A stretch of DNA of 64,000 nt. It comes from Deltaproteobacteria bacterium (GTDB taxonomy: Bacteria; Desulfobacterota; Desulfobacteria; Desulfobacterales; G020354645). The first letter of the stretch is position 1. Each line of letters opens with the position of its first letter. The DNA is taken from assembly GCA_020354645.1 (NCBI GenBank), contig CP070652.1:2411345-2475344 (forward strand), in the 5' to 3' direction. A program made the translations under genes and the position numbers. The notes below the pieces were generated by a model. The model searched no databases, was not told the origin of the DNA, and saw only the letters and a list, made by a program, of their open reading frames with translations. Of the stretch, positions 44,326 through 55,109 are shown in pieces.

Positions 44326-46095
44326 GTGTATCAAAATTTCTTTTCTTTTAGGGAAAGACCCTTCAAACTGGTGCCCAACCCAGAGTATTTCTTCATGAGC
44401 CGAAGTCACGAGGAAGCTCTGGCTCATCTGGCCTATGCAATTTCGCAGGGCGACGGCTTTGTGACGATTACCGGTGAGGTCGGAACCGGCAAGACCACGT
44501 TGTGCCGGGTATTTCTGGAAAATTTGGACGACACCACCGAATCGGCCTATATTTTCAATCCCAAGCTAAACCCCAAACAGTTATTAATGGCCATTGATGA
44601 AGAGTTTGGGCTTGCATTTGATGCAAATAATACCAAGGAGCTGATTGACACTCTAAATTCATATCTCATGGAAAGAAAGGCCGAGGGCAAAAAGGTTGTC
44701 TTGCTGATTGATGAGGCCCAGAACCTGGCTGCAGACGTGTTAGAACTGATAAGACTGCTTTCCAATCTTGAAACCAGCAAATCAAAGCTTTTGCAGATAG
44801 TTTTGGTCGGGCAGCCCGAGCTGGGTGATATACTGGATTCACACGAACTCAGGCAGTTGGGCCAGAGAATAACCTTAAGGTGCAACCTGAAGCCGCTGAC
44901 CTTTAAAGAGGTTAAAGAATATATTGCACACCGGATCCATATTGCCTCCAAAAAGCCGGTGGCCCAATTTACGCAAGCAGCCTACCGTGCCATATATAAA
45001 TATTCAGCCGGTATTCCGCGGTTGATCAATATTGTCTGTGACCGCGCTTTGCTCACGGCCTATGTACTCAATCAGAAAAAAATTACTGCAAACATCACCA
45101 GGACCGCCATAATGGAGCTGTCTGGAAAGAGCGATTTCAAACGTATCGGTCCATTGGGCTGGAAAAAGGTTTCATTTGTTTTGTCGATCCTATGCCTGGC
45201 GCTTATCATTTTATTTATATACCGGACCGAAGTTGCTGATATCAAAGGTATTTTTACCCTGGCAAAAATAAAAACACCGGAACTGACTGAACCGGCGCCA
45301 TCCCCACCGAGTGATACATCGCAAGCAAGTTCTCCGAGTTTAAATCTGCCTGACACCCTACCTGAATCTGCTCGGCAGTCTGTATCAGTTAAGCCGCCGG
45401 CGCCGGTCAAACAGCCGGTGGCTGTTAAGCAATCGTCAACGGCAGAGTACTTTTCGGACTTTCTAAAAGATATGGATGTCTCTTCATCGAGACACCTCGC
45501 CCTTAAAGCGGTGCTGAAATTGTGGAAATCCGAAGCCGAAATTGCCCAGGCCCTCAACAGTCTTGAAAATGATGACGCTTTTTTTAGGCTTGCCTCTGAA
45601 CAAAACGGACTTGTGGTTAAACGCCTGGGATGCAATTTGGACCTGATAAAATCACTCAACCTGCCGGCTGTATTAGCAGTTTCTTTGCCGGAATGGGGCT
45701 CCCCCGGATATCTAAGCATCCACAAGATTGATTCGCAGAAAATTACCCTCCAAAAAGCTCCTAATAATGAGTTTATCGAGATACCTCCTGATTTACTGAA
45801 AACTTATTGCTCCGGCGCCGTCTATATCCCCTGGAAAAATTTCTTCGCCTATAAAGGGACGATTCCCTTGACGGCTCCTGGAGAATCCGTAATTATGCTG
45901 AAGATGCATCTGCAGGATATCGGATTTAATGATATTGAAATCAACCCTATTTATGATGATCTTACGAAAGACGCGGTAAAACAAATTCAAAAAAAGAACG
46001 GCATCAGACCCGACGGAATCGTCGGCCCTTTAACAAAAATCGTCCTATACAACGAGAAAAAGTCTCTGAATATACCCCATCTTGCTCGTCAATGA
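44326..46095 (+). CDS. gspA: GspA/ExeA-like AAA ATPase with peptidoglycan-binding C-terminus
   Basis: A 589-residue protein. The N-terminal ATPase has FSFRERPFKLVPNPEYFF, Walker A GEVGTGKTT (50-58) and Walker B VVLLIDEAQNL (about 125-135). A single membrane helix (about 284-303) leads to a Pro-rich linker and a C39-like domain. The end has a peptidoglycan-binding domain (GIRPDGIVGPLT). ExeA/GspA helps place the type II secretin in the envelope. It starts with GTG 44326 after GAG. Confidence 0.85.
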   Translation: MYQNFFSFRERPFKLVPNPEYFFMSRSHEEALAHLAYAISQGDGFVTITGEVGTGKTTLCRVFLENLDDTTESAYIFNPKLNPKQLLMAIDEEFGLAFDANNTKELIDTLNSYLMERKAEGKKVVLLIDEAQNLAADVLELIRLLSNLETSKSKLLQIVLVGQPELGDILDSHELRQLGQRITLRCNLKPLTFKEVKEYIAHRIHIASKKPVAQFTQAAYRAIYKYSAGIPRLINIVCDRALLTAYVLNQKKITANITRTAIMELSGKSDFKRIGPLGWKKVSFVLSILCLALIILFIYRTEVADIKGIFTLAKIKTPELTEPAPSPPSDTSQASSPSLNLPDTLPESARQSVSVKPPAPVKQPVAVKQSSTAEYFSDFLKDMDVSSSRHLALKAVLKLWKSEAEIAQALNSLENDDAFFRLASEQNGLVVKRLGCNLDLIKSLNLPAVLAVSLPEWGSPGYLSIHKIDSQKITLQKAPNNEFIEIPPDLLKTYCSGAVYIPWKNFFAYKGTIPLTAPGESVIMLKMHLQDIGFNDIEINPIYDDLTKDAVKQIQKKNGIRPDGIVGPLTKIVLYNEKKSLNIPHLARQ

Positions 46096-46271
46096 TGCGG
46101 CCCCTAAGAGCATCCGACAGAGAAACCGGCGCGATTTCACCGCAGATGAAGTTTTATAGCAATCGGAATATATTTTTATGAATTGCGCCAAATACCGCCA
46201 AGGGGTTCTAACATTTTAAGACGTTGAGAAACCAACACTTATAACGGGTTTCAAAATAGGTAATCGAAAAA

Positions 46272-46961
46272 TTGAGTACCATATTAAAAGCCTTAAAAAA
46301 ACTCGAGCAAGAGTTGCCGGTACAGACTGATGTCCTACCTGGAATCCGGAAATCATCTGCAAAACAGACGATCAGCAGACGGGTCAGACGGTTTAGTCGT
46401 TTTCATATGCCTTTTTGGATTTCTCTTGGAATAATTAGTCTGGCTGCTACCGGCTGGATTATATTCACGCCCTTATCGCCGTCTTCTCGAAAATCCGTTC
46501 CGCCATCAGTTCCCGGCAAACCGGACAAGATTACAAAAAAATCTTCTGCCGAACCCCAGCTGGAAAAACAAAAACCGGGTGCTTTACCGAGGATAAACCT
46601 GCGACCGGATATGCCTGTGACCGCTAGCCGACTGCCCCAAAAAAGCTCCAAACAGAGGGGGTCTCCCATAGCGGCAACATCCAATAAAAAGATCAAACCG
46701 CTGAAAACGGCTACCCCGAAACTACCGTCGAAAATTGCAGATGCAATGCCGGTTTCCGTTGCGCCGCTTGAAGATTCAAAATTGAGACTACAGGCGATAT
46801 CGTGGTCGGAAAAACCAGAAAACAGGATTGCCGTTATCAATAGCAATATTTTGCGGGAGGGCGATTCGGTTGAGGGATTCCGCATCATCCAGATTTATCA
46901 GGATGAAGTTTTGGTCCGTGCGGGTGCAAAAGAATGGAAGCTGGTGTTCGGACTGAAATAA
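46272..46961 (+). CDS. gspB: GspB-like protein
   Basis: A 229-residue protein. N-terminal MSTILKALKKLEQELP and a single membrane helix (about 48-66) are typical of GspB/ExeB, which works with GspA. A long Pro/Ser/Lys linker precedes the C-terminal domain LRLQAISWSEKPENRIAVIN and GDSVEGFRI. The start is TTG at 46272. Other gsp genes are not in the window. Separated from gspA by 176 bases, it may share the transcript. Confidence 0.82.
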   Translation: MSTILKALKKLEQELPVQTDVLPGIRKSSAKQTISRRVRRFSRFHMPFWISLGIISLAATGWIIFTPLSPSSRKSVPPSVPGKPDKITKKSSAEPQLEKQKPGALPRINLRPDMPVTASRLPQKSSKQRGSPIAATSNKKIKPLKTATPKLPSKIADAMPVSVAPLEDSKLRLQAISWSEKPENRIAVINSNILREGDSVEGFRIIQIYQDEVLVRAGAKEWKLVFGLK

Positions 46962-47040
46962 CAGCTGCAGCTAGAAGATAGTCTACTTGGCTAACCGCCT
47001 AAACATCTTGCCCTTTATTCTTTTCATTCAGAAAGAAATT

Positions 47041-47694
47041 ATGCCGAGATCCTTGCAAACGAGACCACGACCATCACAGATTTATTTGGGCCGGAAAGAG
47101 TGGATGGTGCGGGTCACCAAGAGCATTGGTAAAAATTTGCTTATGCCGTTTTTCCGTGTGGCTGTTAGCGGTGTGGAAAATTTACCCGATAACACGGCTT
47201 TTATACTTCTGCCAAAACATCAGCGATGGGAAGACATACCGTTGCTGGCATCGGTGACGCCGCGTCGGCTTTACTATGTCGCCAAGCAAGAGTTATTTAA
47301 AAATCCGCTGGGTAGCTGGTTTATGAAGTCACTCGGCGGCATCCCTCTTAATCGTAAAAATCCCCTTTCAAGCAGGCGTTTTTTAATGGCTACGATAAAT
47401 GTTTTACAAAAAGGGGAGGGGGTTGTCATATTTCCTGAAGGCACATACTACAATAACAAAATGGGGCCAGGTCAGGTGGGCATGGTGAGGTTTATTCTTA
47501 GCCGGCTGTCTCTTCCGTTCATTCCGGTTGGAATTAATTATACCCGTCAACAACGGCATTTTTTGGTTAGAATCAATTTCGGCAAGACCTTCAATGTGGC
47601 ATCAGAGGTATCTGTAGATGTTTTTGTTGATCAAATGATGCGTGAAATAGCTGCGTTGTCGGGATTGCGATCAAGATCCGGCCGAAAGCTTTAG
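47041..47694 (+). CDS. plsC: 1-acyl-glycerol-3-phosphate acyltransferase (PlsC-like)
   Basis: A 217-residue acyltransferase at the inner membrane. The HX4D motif appears in KHQRWEDIP, and VVIFPEGTYY is the second motif. GGIPLNRKNP is the usual third block. It acylates lysophosphatidate or a similar acceptor. The in-frame TTG at 46987 is possible, but ATG 47041 starts closer to family length. Confidence 0.8.
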   Translation: MPRSLQTRPRPSQIYLGRKEWMVRVTKSIGKNLLMPFFRVAVSGVENLPDNTAFILLPKHQRWEDIPLLASVTPRRLYYVAKQELFKNPLGSWFMKSLGGIPLNRKNPLSSRRFLMATINVLQKGEGVVIFPEGTYYNNKMGPGQVGMVRFILSRLSLPFIPVGINYTRQQRHFLVRINFGKTFNVASEVSVDVFVDQMMREIAALSGLRSRSGRKL

Positions 47695-47847
47695 TTTTTT
47701 GCAAAATTATTAATAAATGATTGTTTGCGCAGAAATTTGATGGTACTATATTTAGTATATTAATAACGAGATCGTACGTGAAAATAGGATCCGTTTTTTA
47801 GAAAGGGGGATCCACTCTTTACGGAGTAACATTTTTTAATAGAAAAA

Positions 47848-47870
47848 GGGGCTCTGTCGAGCCTTTTTTT
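47848..47870 (+). terminator. intrinsic terminator before PPIase gene
   Basis: GGCTC-TGTC-GAGCC followed by TTTTTTT. It ends the upstream transcript or acts as an attenuator for the gene that starts 22 bases later. Confidence 0.65.
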
Positions 47871-47891
47871 ATGCCCTCGATAGGAAAAAAT

Positions 47892-48875
47892 ATGAAATTT
47901 TCAGACACTAAATCAGCTTGTTTCATTTTAATGATCGTCTCAATTATGCTGACCGCAGTTGCGGTCTCGGCAGAGGAAAAACAACCTGCGCCAGAAAAAG
48001 CCGCCGTCGTCAACGGAACCGTCATTACGAAAAAAGACTACAACAGGGAATTAAACCAATATGTCGGACGGATGGCCAGTGAAGGGAGACAGATCTCTGA
48101 ACCACAGTTAGCAAATCTTAAAGTTCAAATTTTGGACAGTCTCATTGATCGTGAGCTTCTCTACCAGCAGAGCCAAAAAGAAGGTATTTTGGTCGAAGCC
48201 CAAAAGATAGAGGATGAGATTGTGTCCATAAAAAAAAGATTCCCATCAGAAGTTGAATTTAATATCGCATTAACCAACATTGATCTTACCGAAGCTACCT
48301 TAAAATTGCGGATAACTCAGCGTCTGGCAATCCAAAAACTTATCGACAATAAGATTGGCAATTCGCTTGTGGTTACGGATAAGGAGAGCGTAGACTACTA
48401 TACCTCCAACCCGCAATTATTCCGGCAGCCTCAGGAAGTTAGGGCCAGACATATATTGATCAAACTTGTGCCGGAAGCCGATGAGGCCCAAAAAGCCGAA
48501 GCCCAAAAAAAAATCACGATGATTCAGCAAAAACTGAAAAATGGGGGAGATTTTATCGAACTGGCTAAGGAATTCTCTGAGGGCCCCAGCAGTGTTAGTG
48601 GCGGTGACTTGGGTTTTTTCAGGCGTGGACAAATGGTGAAACCTTTTGAGGAAGCGGCGTTTGCATTAAAAGCAAATGAGGTCAGTGATGTTGTTCAAAC
48701 CCGATTAGGATACCATATCATTAAAATTGTTGAGATAAAGCCTGAAGGCACCATCAGCTATGAGGAGATTAAACAACGACTGGATGAATTTCTCAAACAG
48801 AAAAAACTGCAAGAAGAAGTCGCCTTGTATGTTAATGAACTCAAAAAGACTGCCAAAATAGAAAAATTTATCTAG
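47892..48875 (+). CDS. periplasmic parvulin-type peptidyl-prolyl isomerase (SurA/PrsA-like)
   Basis: From ATG 47892 (AGG seven bases upstream) a 327-residue exported foldase. Signal peptide ends near VSAEE. An N-terminal chaperone region (KAAVVNGTVITKKDYNREL) is followed by a parvulin domain with the motifs VRARHILIKL, GGDLGFFRRGQMVKPFEEAAF and GYHIIKIV. It assists folding of envelope proteins. The frame also has ATG 47871, but that would put a terminator T-tract directly before the start. Confidence 0.86.
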   Translation: MKFSDTKSACFILMIVSIMLTAVAVSAEEKQPAPEKAAVVNGTVITKKDYNRELNQYVGRMASEGRQISEPQLANLKVQILDSLIDRELLYQQSQKEGILVEAQKIEDEIVSIKKRFPSEVEFNIALTNIDLTEATLKLRITQRLAIQKLIDNKIGNSLVVTDKESVDYYTSNPQLFRQPQEVRARHILIKLVPEADEAQKAEAQKKITMIQQKLKNGGDFIELAKEFSEGPSSVSGGDLGFFRRGQMVKPFEEAAFALKANEVSDVVQTRLGYHIIKIVEIKPEGTISYEEIKQRLDEFLKQKKLQEEVALYVNELKKTAKIEKFI

Positions 48876-49346
48876 TTATCCTTTCCGAACTAAAAACCCA
48901 CCTTTATTCCTGCCGTTTTTGTCGATTGTAGGTGTATGAGTTAACATTTATTCTTTGGTGATGTTTATGCTCCTGCCATGGCGGACGCCTCGGGAGTGTT
49001 GGGGGAGGCACTGTCTTTATGTCGTGGGGCCAAATATCGCAATTATCATAAAAGTTGCTGAAATACTTATTATTATAATACTTTTCTACTAAAATTAATG
49101 CCACCCTATGGCGACCAAAATTTCATGGTAACTTTATACTTGTTGATGATCTGGAAATTCATTATAGAGTAATTCTCAAAAATATGTTCTGATTGCGTTG
49201 ACGGTTTTACTGGTTCTGGCGAGGTTTTTTTTAAAATACCCCTCGCTTCCGCCGGCTTAAATGTAATATTTTATCGGAACCTCGTTTTGAAAACTGCTAT
49301 GGAAAAATGCCGGAAATATTTTCTGCTGCAAAATTAAGGAGGTGTT
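48876..49346. other. gap without a gene
   Basis: Mixed composition, 471 bases; no protein-like frame with ribosome-binding site. AAGGAGG at 49338 serves the next gene. Confidence 0.3.
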
Positions 49347-49898
49347 ATGCCACGAAAAAAATCGCATAGATTGGTCCCTATCGGAAAAAAGATAAAAAAA
49401 GCCAGGATGGGGAAAAAAGTAACTTTTAATAATTTGGCAAATGAAACCGGATTTTCGATCGAATATTTAAAGGATGTTGAAGTCGGTAAGGTCATCCCCC
49501 CGGTTGGCGCTATATTACAGATTTCTAGAGCATTAAAGATAGATTCAGATGATCTCTTAGCCGAGCAAGAATCTACATTGAAGAGCCGGGTCAAGGCTTA
49601 TACAAAGCGCACCGAGAATTATGCTTACACCACCCTGACACCAGGCGCGGAGAATAAGCATTTAAAAGCATTTAAAGTTAACATTGAGGCCCTGAAGGAA
49701 CATAAAGGTGCGGAGTATCAACACGAAGGTGAAGAGTTCGTCTATGTTCTTTCCGGTCAGGTCGAAATTACCGTGGGAGAGCATGTCAACAAATTGAAAG
49801 ATGGCGACGCACTTCACTTTAACTCCGCAATTCGGCACCGGCTAAAAAATATTGGAAAAAGCGAAGCGGTGCTTATCGTGGTGCTTTATGTACCCTAG
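49347..49898 (+). CDS. XRE-family regulator with cupin domain
   Basis: A 183-residue regulator. Helix-turn-helix at about residues 11-65 (NLANETGFSIEYLKDVEVGK), then a cupin domain from 105 with HEGEEFVYVLSGQVEI and DALHFNSAIRH. The cupin may sense a small molecule. AAGGAGG gives a strong start. It precedes an acyl-CoA dehydrogenase gene by 43 bases and may control it. Confidence 0.85.
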   Translation: MPRKKSHRLVPIGKKIKKARMGKKVTFNNLANETGFSIEYLKDVEVGKVIPPVGAILQISRALKIDSDDLLAEQESTLKSRVKAYTKRTENYAYTTLTPGAENKHLKAFKVNIEALKEHKGAEYQHEGEEFVYVLSGQVEITVGEHVNKLKDGDALHFNSAIRHRLKNIGKSEAVLIVVLYVP

Positions 49899-49941
49899 AT
49901 TCTCATCAGAAAAATCGAATTTTTTTTCAGTGGAGTAAACA

Positions 49942-51096
49942 ATGTCAATTAAGCTTACTGATGAACAACTGATGATTCAGACGATGGTTAGGGATTTTTC
50001 CAGGGAAGTAATTGCTCCTTCTGCGATTGAGCGTGACAAAAAAAGGGAGTTTCCGGCTGAAATTTTAAAACAGCTGGGAGAACTGGGTTTTATGGGGATG
50101 ATGGTACCACCCGAATACAACGGTTCAGGTGCAGACACCGTAAGCTATGTTTTGGCCCTCAGCGAAGTTGCCTACTCTTGCGCCTCAACAGCCGTTGCCA
50201 TGTCCGTTCACAATTCGATTGTTTGCGAGAGTATCCTTCGCTTTGGCACGGAGGATCAGAAAGAACGTTTTTTGAAACCACTGGCGGTAGGCAAGATACT
50301 CGGGGCATTTGCCATGACCGAGCCCCATGCGGGTTCAGACCCCGTGCGGCAGTCTACCAAAGCCGTTCGGGATGGTGACGTTTATATATTAAACGGGACC
50401 AAGCGGTTTATCACAACCGGTAAAAATTCAGGGCTGGTTATCGTTACCTCCAAGACCGAAGAAGAAAAACGCCACAAGGGAATCACAACCTTTATTGTAA
50501 CGAAAGACACTCCCGGCCTGATTGTCGGCAATATGGAAGATAAAATGGGGCTGCGGGCTTCGGATACCACTGATCTTATTTTTGAAGATGTTCGGGTTCC
50601 GGTTGAAAACAGACTGGGGGATGAGGGAGATGGCTTTAAAATTGCGATGATGGGTCTTGACGGCGGCCGGATCGGCATTGCCGCCCAATCGATCGGTGTT
50701 GCCCAGGCGGCCCTGGATGCGACGGTACAATACGCCAGGGAACGAGAACAGTTTGGCCAACTTATTTCCAAGTTTCAGGGATTAAGATGGATGGTGGCTG
50801 ATATGGCCACGGAAATAGAAGCCGCCCGTCAGTTGACGTTATCTGCAGCTGTCATGAAAGACAGGGAGGAAAATTATACCTTACAGGCCTCGATGGCCAA
50901 ATTGTTTGCGTCGGAAATGGTCAACCGGGTAACCGCCAAAGCCGTTCAACTTCACGGGGGATATGGTTTCATAAGAGAGTACCCGGTAGAGCGATTCTAT
51001 CGTGATGCGCGGGTTTTTACAATTTATGAAGGCACATCGGAAATCCAGCGGGTGGTTATCTCAAACCATATTTTTAGGGATAAGCGCACACCATGA
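49942..51096 (+). CDS. acyl-CoA dehydrogenase
   Basis: A 384-residue flavoprotein that oxidises acyl-CoA to enoyl-CoA. FAD/substrate motifs are AMTEPHAGSDP and TKRFITTG; the catalytic base Glu363 lies in IYEGTSEIQR. Length is normal. Probably in the same operon as the XRE-cupin regulator. Which chain length it uses cannot be told. Confidence 0.9.
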   Translation: MSIKLTDEQLMIQTMVRDFSREVIAPSAIERDKKREFPAEILKQLGELGFMGMMVPPEYNGSGADTVSYVLALSEVAYSCASTAVAMSVHNSIVCESILRFGTEDQKERFLKPLAVGKILGAFAMTEPHAGSDPVRQSTKAVRDGDVYILNGTKRFITTGKNSGLVIVTSKTEEEKRHKGITTFIVTKDTPGLIVGNMEDKMGLRASDTTDLIFEDVRVPVENRLGDEGDGFKIAMMGLDGGRIGIAAQSIGVAQAALDATVQYAREREQFGQLISKFQGLRWMVADMATEIEAARQLTLSAAVMKDREENYTLQASMAKLFASEMVNRVTAKAVQLHGGYGFIREYPVERFYRDARVFTIYEGTSEIQRVVISNHIFRDKRTP

Positions 51097-51424
51097 TCGA
51101 TTCAAAACCCGTTTCCCAAGACTTAACCTATCGTGATTCGCAAAAAAGCGTTCCGATTACCGACCCTGTATTTTCACCTGGTGCTTGGCCGGTTTGCTTC
51201 CCTGCAAACCCCGCCTTAAAAGGCGGGGTTAAGGGAGGCTATTAGAAACAGATAATTTCCTATCCGGGAAGCCCCGCTCTTTAGGACGGGGAGCTTCACA
51301 CGCCATCCCGTGTGATTAGGTTAATTGAAATCACCGAATCTATCCTGGCTTGAACCATTAAGAAGACCCTTCATCGGTAAGCGAATAACTTATCATACCG
51401 ATTTCTATTCAAAGGAATTCAGTC
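51097..51424. repeat. gap with two GC hairpins
   Basis: AACCCCGCCTT-AA-AAGGCGGGGTT (51207-51230) is a perfect 11-base hairpin; GAAGCCCCGCTCTTTAGGAC then GGGGAGCTTC (51268-51297) is the second. They belong to the hairpin family seen at 6983, 7306 and 9516. No T-tract follows. No gene. Confidence 0.6.
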
Positions 51425-54103
51425 ATGAAACTTACGGCAGAAAAGCAAAGGCTTGACGATTATCGAAAGCGCAAAGCCAATTGGAAGAAATGGGGTCCCT
51501 ATCTAAGCGAACGTGCCTGGGGGACGGTGCGTGAAGATTATAGCAAAGATGGGAGCGCCTGGGATTTTTTCCCCCATGATCAAGCACGCAGCAGAGCTTA
51601 CCGCTGGGGAGATGACGGGCTGGCCGGTATCTGCGACCGTTACCAGTATCTTTGCTTTGCCCTGGCGCTTTGGAACGGAAATGATCCGATACTCAAAGAA
51701 CGCATGTTCGGCCTGGCCGGTGCCGAGGGCAATCATGGTGAAGACGTCAAAGAATATTACTTTTACCTGGATAACACACCCACCCATAGCTACATGAAGA
51801 TGCTTTACAAGTATCCGCAGGCCGAGTTTCCGTATAGCGAACTGGTAGCTGAAAATAAACGGCGTGATTTATACGATTTCGAATATGAATTGATCGACAC
51901 TGGGGTGTTTGATGCGAATCGCTATTTTGATGTCTTAGTTGAATACGCCAAGGTCGATCCGGATGACATGTTGATTCAAGTAACCATTACCAATCTTGCA
52001 TCCGATGCTGCTGCCTGCCATGTTTTACCAACGCTTTGGTTCCGTAACACATGGAGTTGGGGCTATGCGGCCGGACCGATGGGCGATGTGCCGCAAAAAC
52101 CGCAGCTTGCCCAGATCGAAAGCCCACAAGGAATGCCCGTCGTGCAGGCCGACCACCCGGCCGCCGGTAGATATTATCTCTATGCCGAGGGTATCTTCGA
52201 TCTGTTGTTTACCGAAAATGAAACCAACCCTGAACGGCCATATCATTCACCCCATGGCAAGCCTTACTGCAAAGAAGCCTTTCACCGTTATCTGGTCGAT
52301 GCTGAGGCTGGTGCGATAAATCCCGGCCGACAGGGCACCAAGGTTGCCGTTGTTTACCGCGCAGACATTGATGCGGGTGATTCACAAATTTTCCGGCTGC
52401 GATTGTCAAATACATTCCTTGAGGCACCGTTTGAAATCTTCGACAAAATTATTGCCCAACGCTTGGCGGAAGCAGATGACTTTTACATGACTGTGCAAAA
52501 GCCGGGTTTAAGCGAAGATGAGAAACGGGTTCAACGTCAGGCTTTGGCGGGCATGCTGTGGAGCAAACAATTTTTCTATTACAATGTGGAACAATGGCTT
52601 AACGGTGATCCGGCCATGCCCCCGGTTCCGGATTCCCGGCGTTTAGGGCGTAATCACGAATGGGAGCATCTCAATAACTTCGATATCCTCTCAATGCCTG
52701 ACAAATGGGAATATCCCTGGTATGCCGCTTGGGATCTGGCCTTTCACTGTCTTCCCATCGCGCTGGTAGACGCCGATTTTGCCAAGCGCCAGCTGGGTTT
52801 GATGGCCCGCGAATGGTACATGCATCCCAACGGGCAACTGCCAGCTTACGAGTGGAAATTTAGCGACGTGAATCCACCGGTGCATGCCTGGGCCGCTTAT
52901 CGGGTTTATAAAATCGACGCCAAACAAAAGAAACAAGCAGATCGCGAGTTTCTTGAACGCATCTTCCACAAACTGCTTCTGAATTTTACCTGGTGGGTGA
53001 ACAAAAAAGACGAAGAAGGAAGTTATGTCTTTCAGGGCGGTTTTTTGGGATTGGACAACATCAGCGTCTTTGATCGCAGCAAACCCATGCCTACCGGCGG
53101 CCATCTGGATCAGTCGGACGGTACAGCCTGGATGGCATTCTATTGCCTGGTCATGTTAAAAATCGCTCTGGAACTTGCAAATGAAAATCCGGTATATCAG
53201 GACTCGGCCGGTAAATTCTTTGAGCATTTTCTTCGAATCGCCAGGGCCATGACCAGCGATTACCGGGGCGGGTTGAGCTTGTGGAATGAGGAGGACGGTT
53301 TCTTCTACGACGCGCTGCATCTTCCCGATGGCAACATCATACCTCTCAGGGTGCGCTCGCTGGTAGGGTTGATGCCGTTGCTGGCCGTTGAAACGCTTGA
53401 AGCCGACCTTGTGGAAAAGCTGCCTGATTTCAAGCGTCGATTAACTTGGTTTTTTGAAAACCGGATTTATCTGAGAGACAGCGGTAATCTGGCCTGTGTC
53501 AAAGCCCCCGGAAAACATTCTCGGCGGCTTCTATCGATTGTCAGTCGCGATCGACTGGTGAGGGTTCTGAAACCCATGCTCGCTGAAAATGAATTTCTTT
53601 CCGATTTTGGCATCCGTTCCGTTTCCAAATTTCACCAAGACCATCCTTACAGCTTTCATGTGGACGGCCAGGAACACACTATCAATTATCAACCGGCCGA
53701 ATCGGAGAGCGGCCTTTTTGGCGGCAACTCCAACTGGCGGGGCCCCATCTGGTTTCCGATCAATTATCTACTGATCGAGTCCCTGCAAAAATATAACCAC
53801 TATTACGGGGATTCTTTGAAAGTAGAATGTCCTACCGGGTCCGGACGGAGGATGACACTCGGCGAGGTGGCCGCCGAGTTGTCCCGGCGATTGGTGAATC
53901 TATTTCTGCGCAACGATGCCGGGCAGCGTCCGATCTATGGGGGACAGCGAATCTTCCAGCAAGACCCTCACTGGCGCGATTTAATTCTTTTCTACGAATA
54001 TTTTCATGGTGATAATGGTGCCGGTCTGGGTGCCAGCCATCAAACCGGCTGGACGGGTATGGTGGCCAAGCTGATTCAACAATCAGGCGGATCAAAGAAT
54101 TAG
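51425..54103 (+). CDS. GH63-family glucosidase-like glycoside hydrolase
   Basis: An 892-residue protein with an (alpha/alpha)6 barrel type C-terminal half (MGH1/GH63). Motifs include [36 protein letters not shown] and [19 protein letters not shown]-terminal region is a beta domain. No signal peptide, so cytosolic. Likely acts on mannosylglycerate or glucosyl-containing small sugars; exact substrate unknown. Ends at 54103 against the truncated RluA-like fragment on the other strand. Confidence 0.8.
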   Translation: MKLTAEKQRLDDYRKRKANWKKWGPYLSERAWGTVREDYSKDGSAWDFFPHDQARSRAYRWGDDGLAGICDRYQYLCFALALWNGNDPILKERMFGLAGAEGNHGEDVKEYYFYLDNTPTHSYMKMLYKYPQAEFPYSELVAENKRRDLYDFEYELIDTGVFDANRYFDVLVEYAKVDPDDMLIQVTITNLASDAAACHVLPTLWFRNTWSWGYAAGPMGDVPQKPQLAQIESPQGMPVVQADHPAAGRYYLYAEGIFDLLFTENETNPERPYHSPHGKPYCKEAFHRYLVDAEAGAINPGRQGTKVAVVYRADIDAGDSQIFRLRLSNTFLEAPFEIFDKIIAQRLAEADDFYMTVQKPGLSEDEKRVQRQALAGMLWSKQFFYYNVEQWLNGDPAMPPVPDSRRLGRNHEWEHLNNFDILSMPDKWEYPWYAAWDLAFHCLPIALVDADFAKRQLGLMAREWYMHPNGQLPAYEWKFSDVNPPVHAWAAYRVYKIDAKQKKQADREFLERIFHKLLLNFTWWVNKKDEEGSYVFQGGFLGLDNISVFDRSKPMPTGGHLDQSDGTAWMAFYCLVMLKIALELANENPVYQDSAGKFFEHFLRIARAMTSDYRGGLSLWNEEDGFFYDALHLPDGNIIPLRVRSLVGLMPLLAVETLEADLVEKLPDFKRRLTWFFENRIYLRDSGNLACVKAPGKHSRRLLSIVSRDRLVRVLKPMLAENEFLSDFGIRSVSKFHQDHPYSFHVDGQEHTINYQPAESESGLFGGNSNWRGPIWFPINYLLIESLQKYNHYYGDSLKVECPTGSGRRMTLGEVAAELSRRLVNLFLRNDAGQRPIYGGQRIFQQDPHWRDLILFYEYFHGDNGAGLGASHQTGWTGMVAKLIQQSGGSKN

Positions 54104-54338
54104 GTTTAAGCGTTAAAAGTTCTGCTTTAAGGGGTCTTAGATACAGCAGACCTTGATCGTAGTAAAGTTCGAGGGAGTCTCCTGCTTTGAGAACGGCAGT
54201 TGCCCACCGTATTCTTTTTCGTCTACCGCCCTTCTTTGTTAACCAGATCGCCCCCTTATCCATAGCGTCCTTAATCTTGCTTTTCGCCGGGATGATATTG
54301 TGGTATGTCAATCTTAAAACTTTGTTCGTGTATTTCAA
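54104..54338 (-). pseudogene. truncated RluA-type pseudouridine synthase (N-terminal S4 region)
   Basis: The minus strand reads KVLRLTYHNIIPAKSKIKDAM, then GAIWLTKKGGRRKRIRWATA and AGDSLELYYDQGLLYL, which resembles the N-terminal S4-type region of an RluA family enzyme. After the GH63 stop codon the frame continues only as antisense of the GH63 gene. The catalytic domain is missing. It likely lost its 3' part when the GH63 gene arrived. Confidence 0.55.
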
Positions 54339-54362
54339 CCCCTTACCAAAAGGAGGTTTCAA

Positions 54363-55046
54363 ATGTCGATAATAGTTACCTGGTACAGTCATGCCTGCTT
54401 TTTGATTGAAACCGATGATGCCAAACTCCTGATTGACCCTTTCATAACGGATAACCCGTTGGCACCCATAAAAGCCGATGAGATTGAGGCGGATTATATC
54501 CTTGTTTCACACGGTCACGGAGATCATGTGGGGGATACTGTAGCGATTGCGAAAAGGACCGCTGCGACGGTTATTTCTAATTTTGAAATTCAAAATTGGT
54601 TGGTGAGCCAGGGAATCGAAAAAGTTCATCCCCAACATATCGGCGGGGGTTTTGATTATCCCTGGGGGCGGGTGAAACTGACCCAAGCCTTACATGGCTC
54701 TGCCTTGCCGGATGGCAGCTATGGTGGTAATCCATGCGGCTTTTTGCTCTACATACAAGGGAAAAAGTTATATCATGCCTGTGACACCGGCCTTTTCTAT
54801 GACATGAAGCTCATCGGAGAAGAAGGGATCGATCTGGCCATTTTGCCCATAGGAGACAACTTCACCATGGGACCGGAAGATGCATTGCGGGCCGTAAAAC
54901 TGATAGAACCCGCCCAAGTCATTCCCATTCATTACAATACATTTGATGTAATCAAACAGGATCCTCACGCTTGGGCAGACAGGGTGAGGGCGGAAACCTC
55001 GGCCAAAGTTGCGGTGATGAACCCGGGCGATCAAATAGAAGTATAG
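54363..55046 (+). CDS. metal-dependent hydrolase of the UPF0173 family
   Basis: A 227-residue metallo-beta-lactamase fold. Metal ligands: His10 (TWYSHACF), HxHxDH (His50, His52, Asp54, His55), Asp in HACDTGLF, and His in PIHYNTF. These proteins hydrolyse unknown phosphodiester or lactone substrates. AAAGGAGG precedes the ATG by seven bases. The next gene starts 63 bases later on the same strand. Confidence 0.86.
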   Translation: MSIIVTWYSHACFLIETDDAKLLIDPFITDNPLAPIKADEIEADYILVSHGHGDHVGDTVAIAKRTAATVISNFEIQNWLVSQGIEKVHPQHIGGGFDYPWGRVKLTQALHGSALPDGSYGGNPCGFLLYIQGKKLYHACDTGLFYDMKLIGEEGIDLAILPIGDNFTMGPEDALRAVKLIEPAQVIPIHYNTFDVIKQDPHAWADRVRAETSAKVAVMNPGDQIEV

Positions 55047-55109
55047 TTAATCACTGGAAAAACGGTAATAGATGCCATCAGGTTCCTGCCGCAAAGATTT
55101 TAGCTGACA

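Noticed and set aside
45072..45725. 217-codon minus-strand frame inside the gspA-like gene
   Set aside because: Antisense to a well-supported gene; composition is that of a shadow frame.
51207..51297. GC hairpins read as intrinsic terminators
   Set aside because: No T tract follows either stem; they match dispersed hairpins elsewhere.
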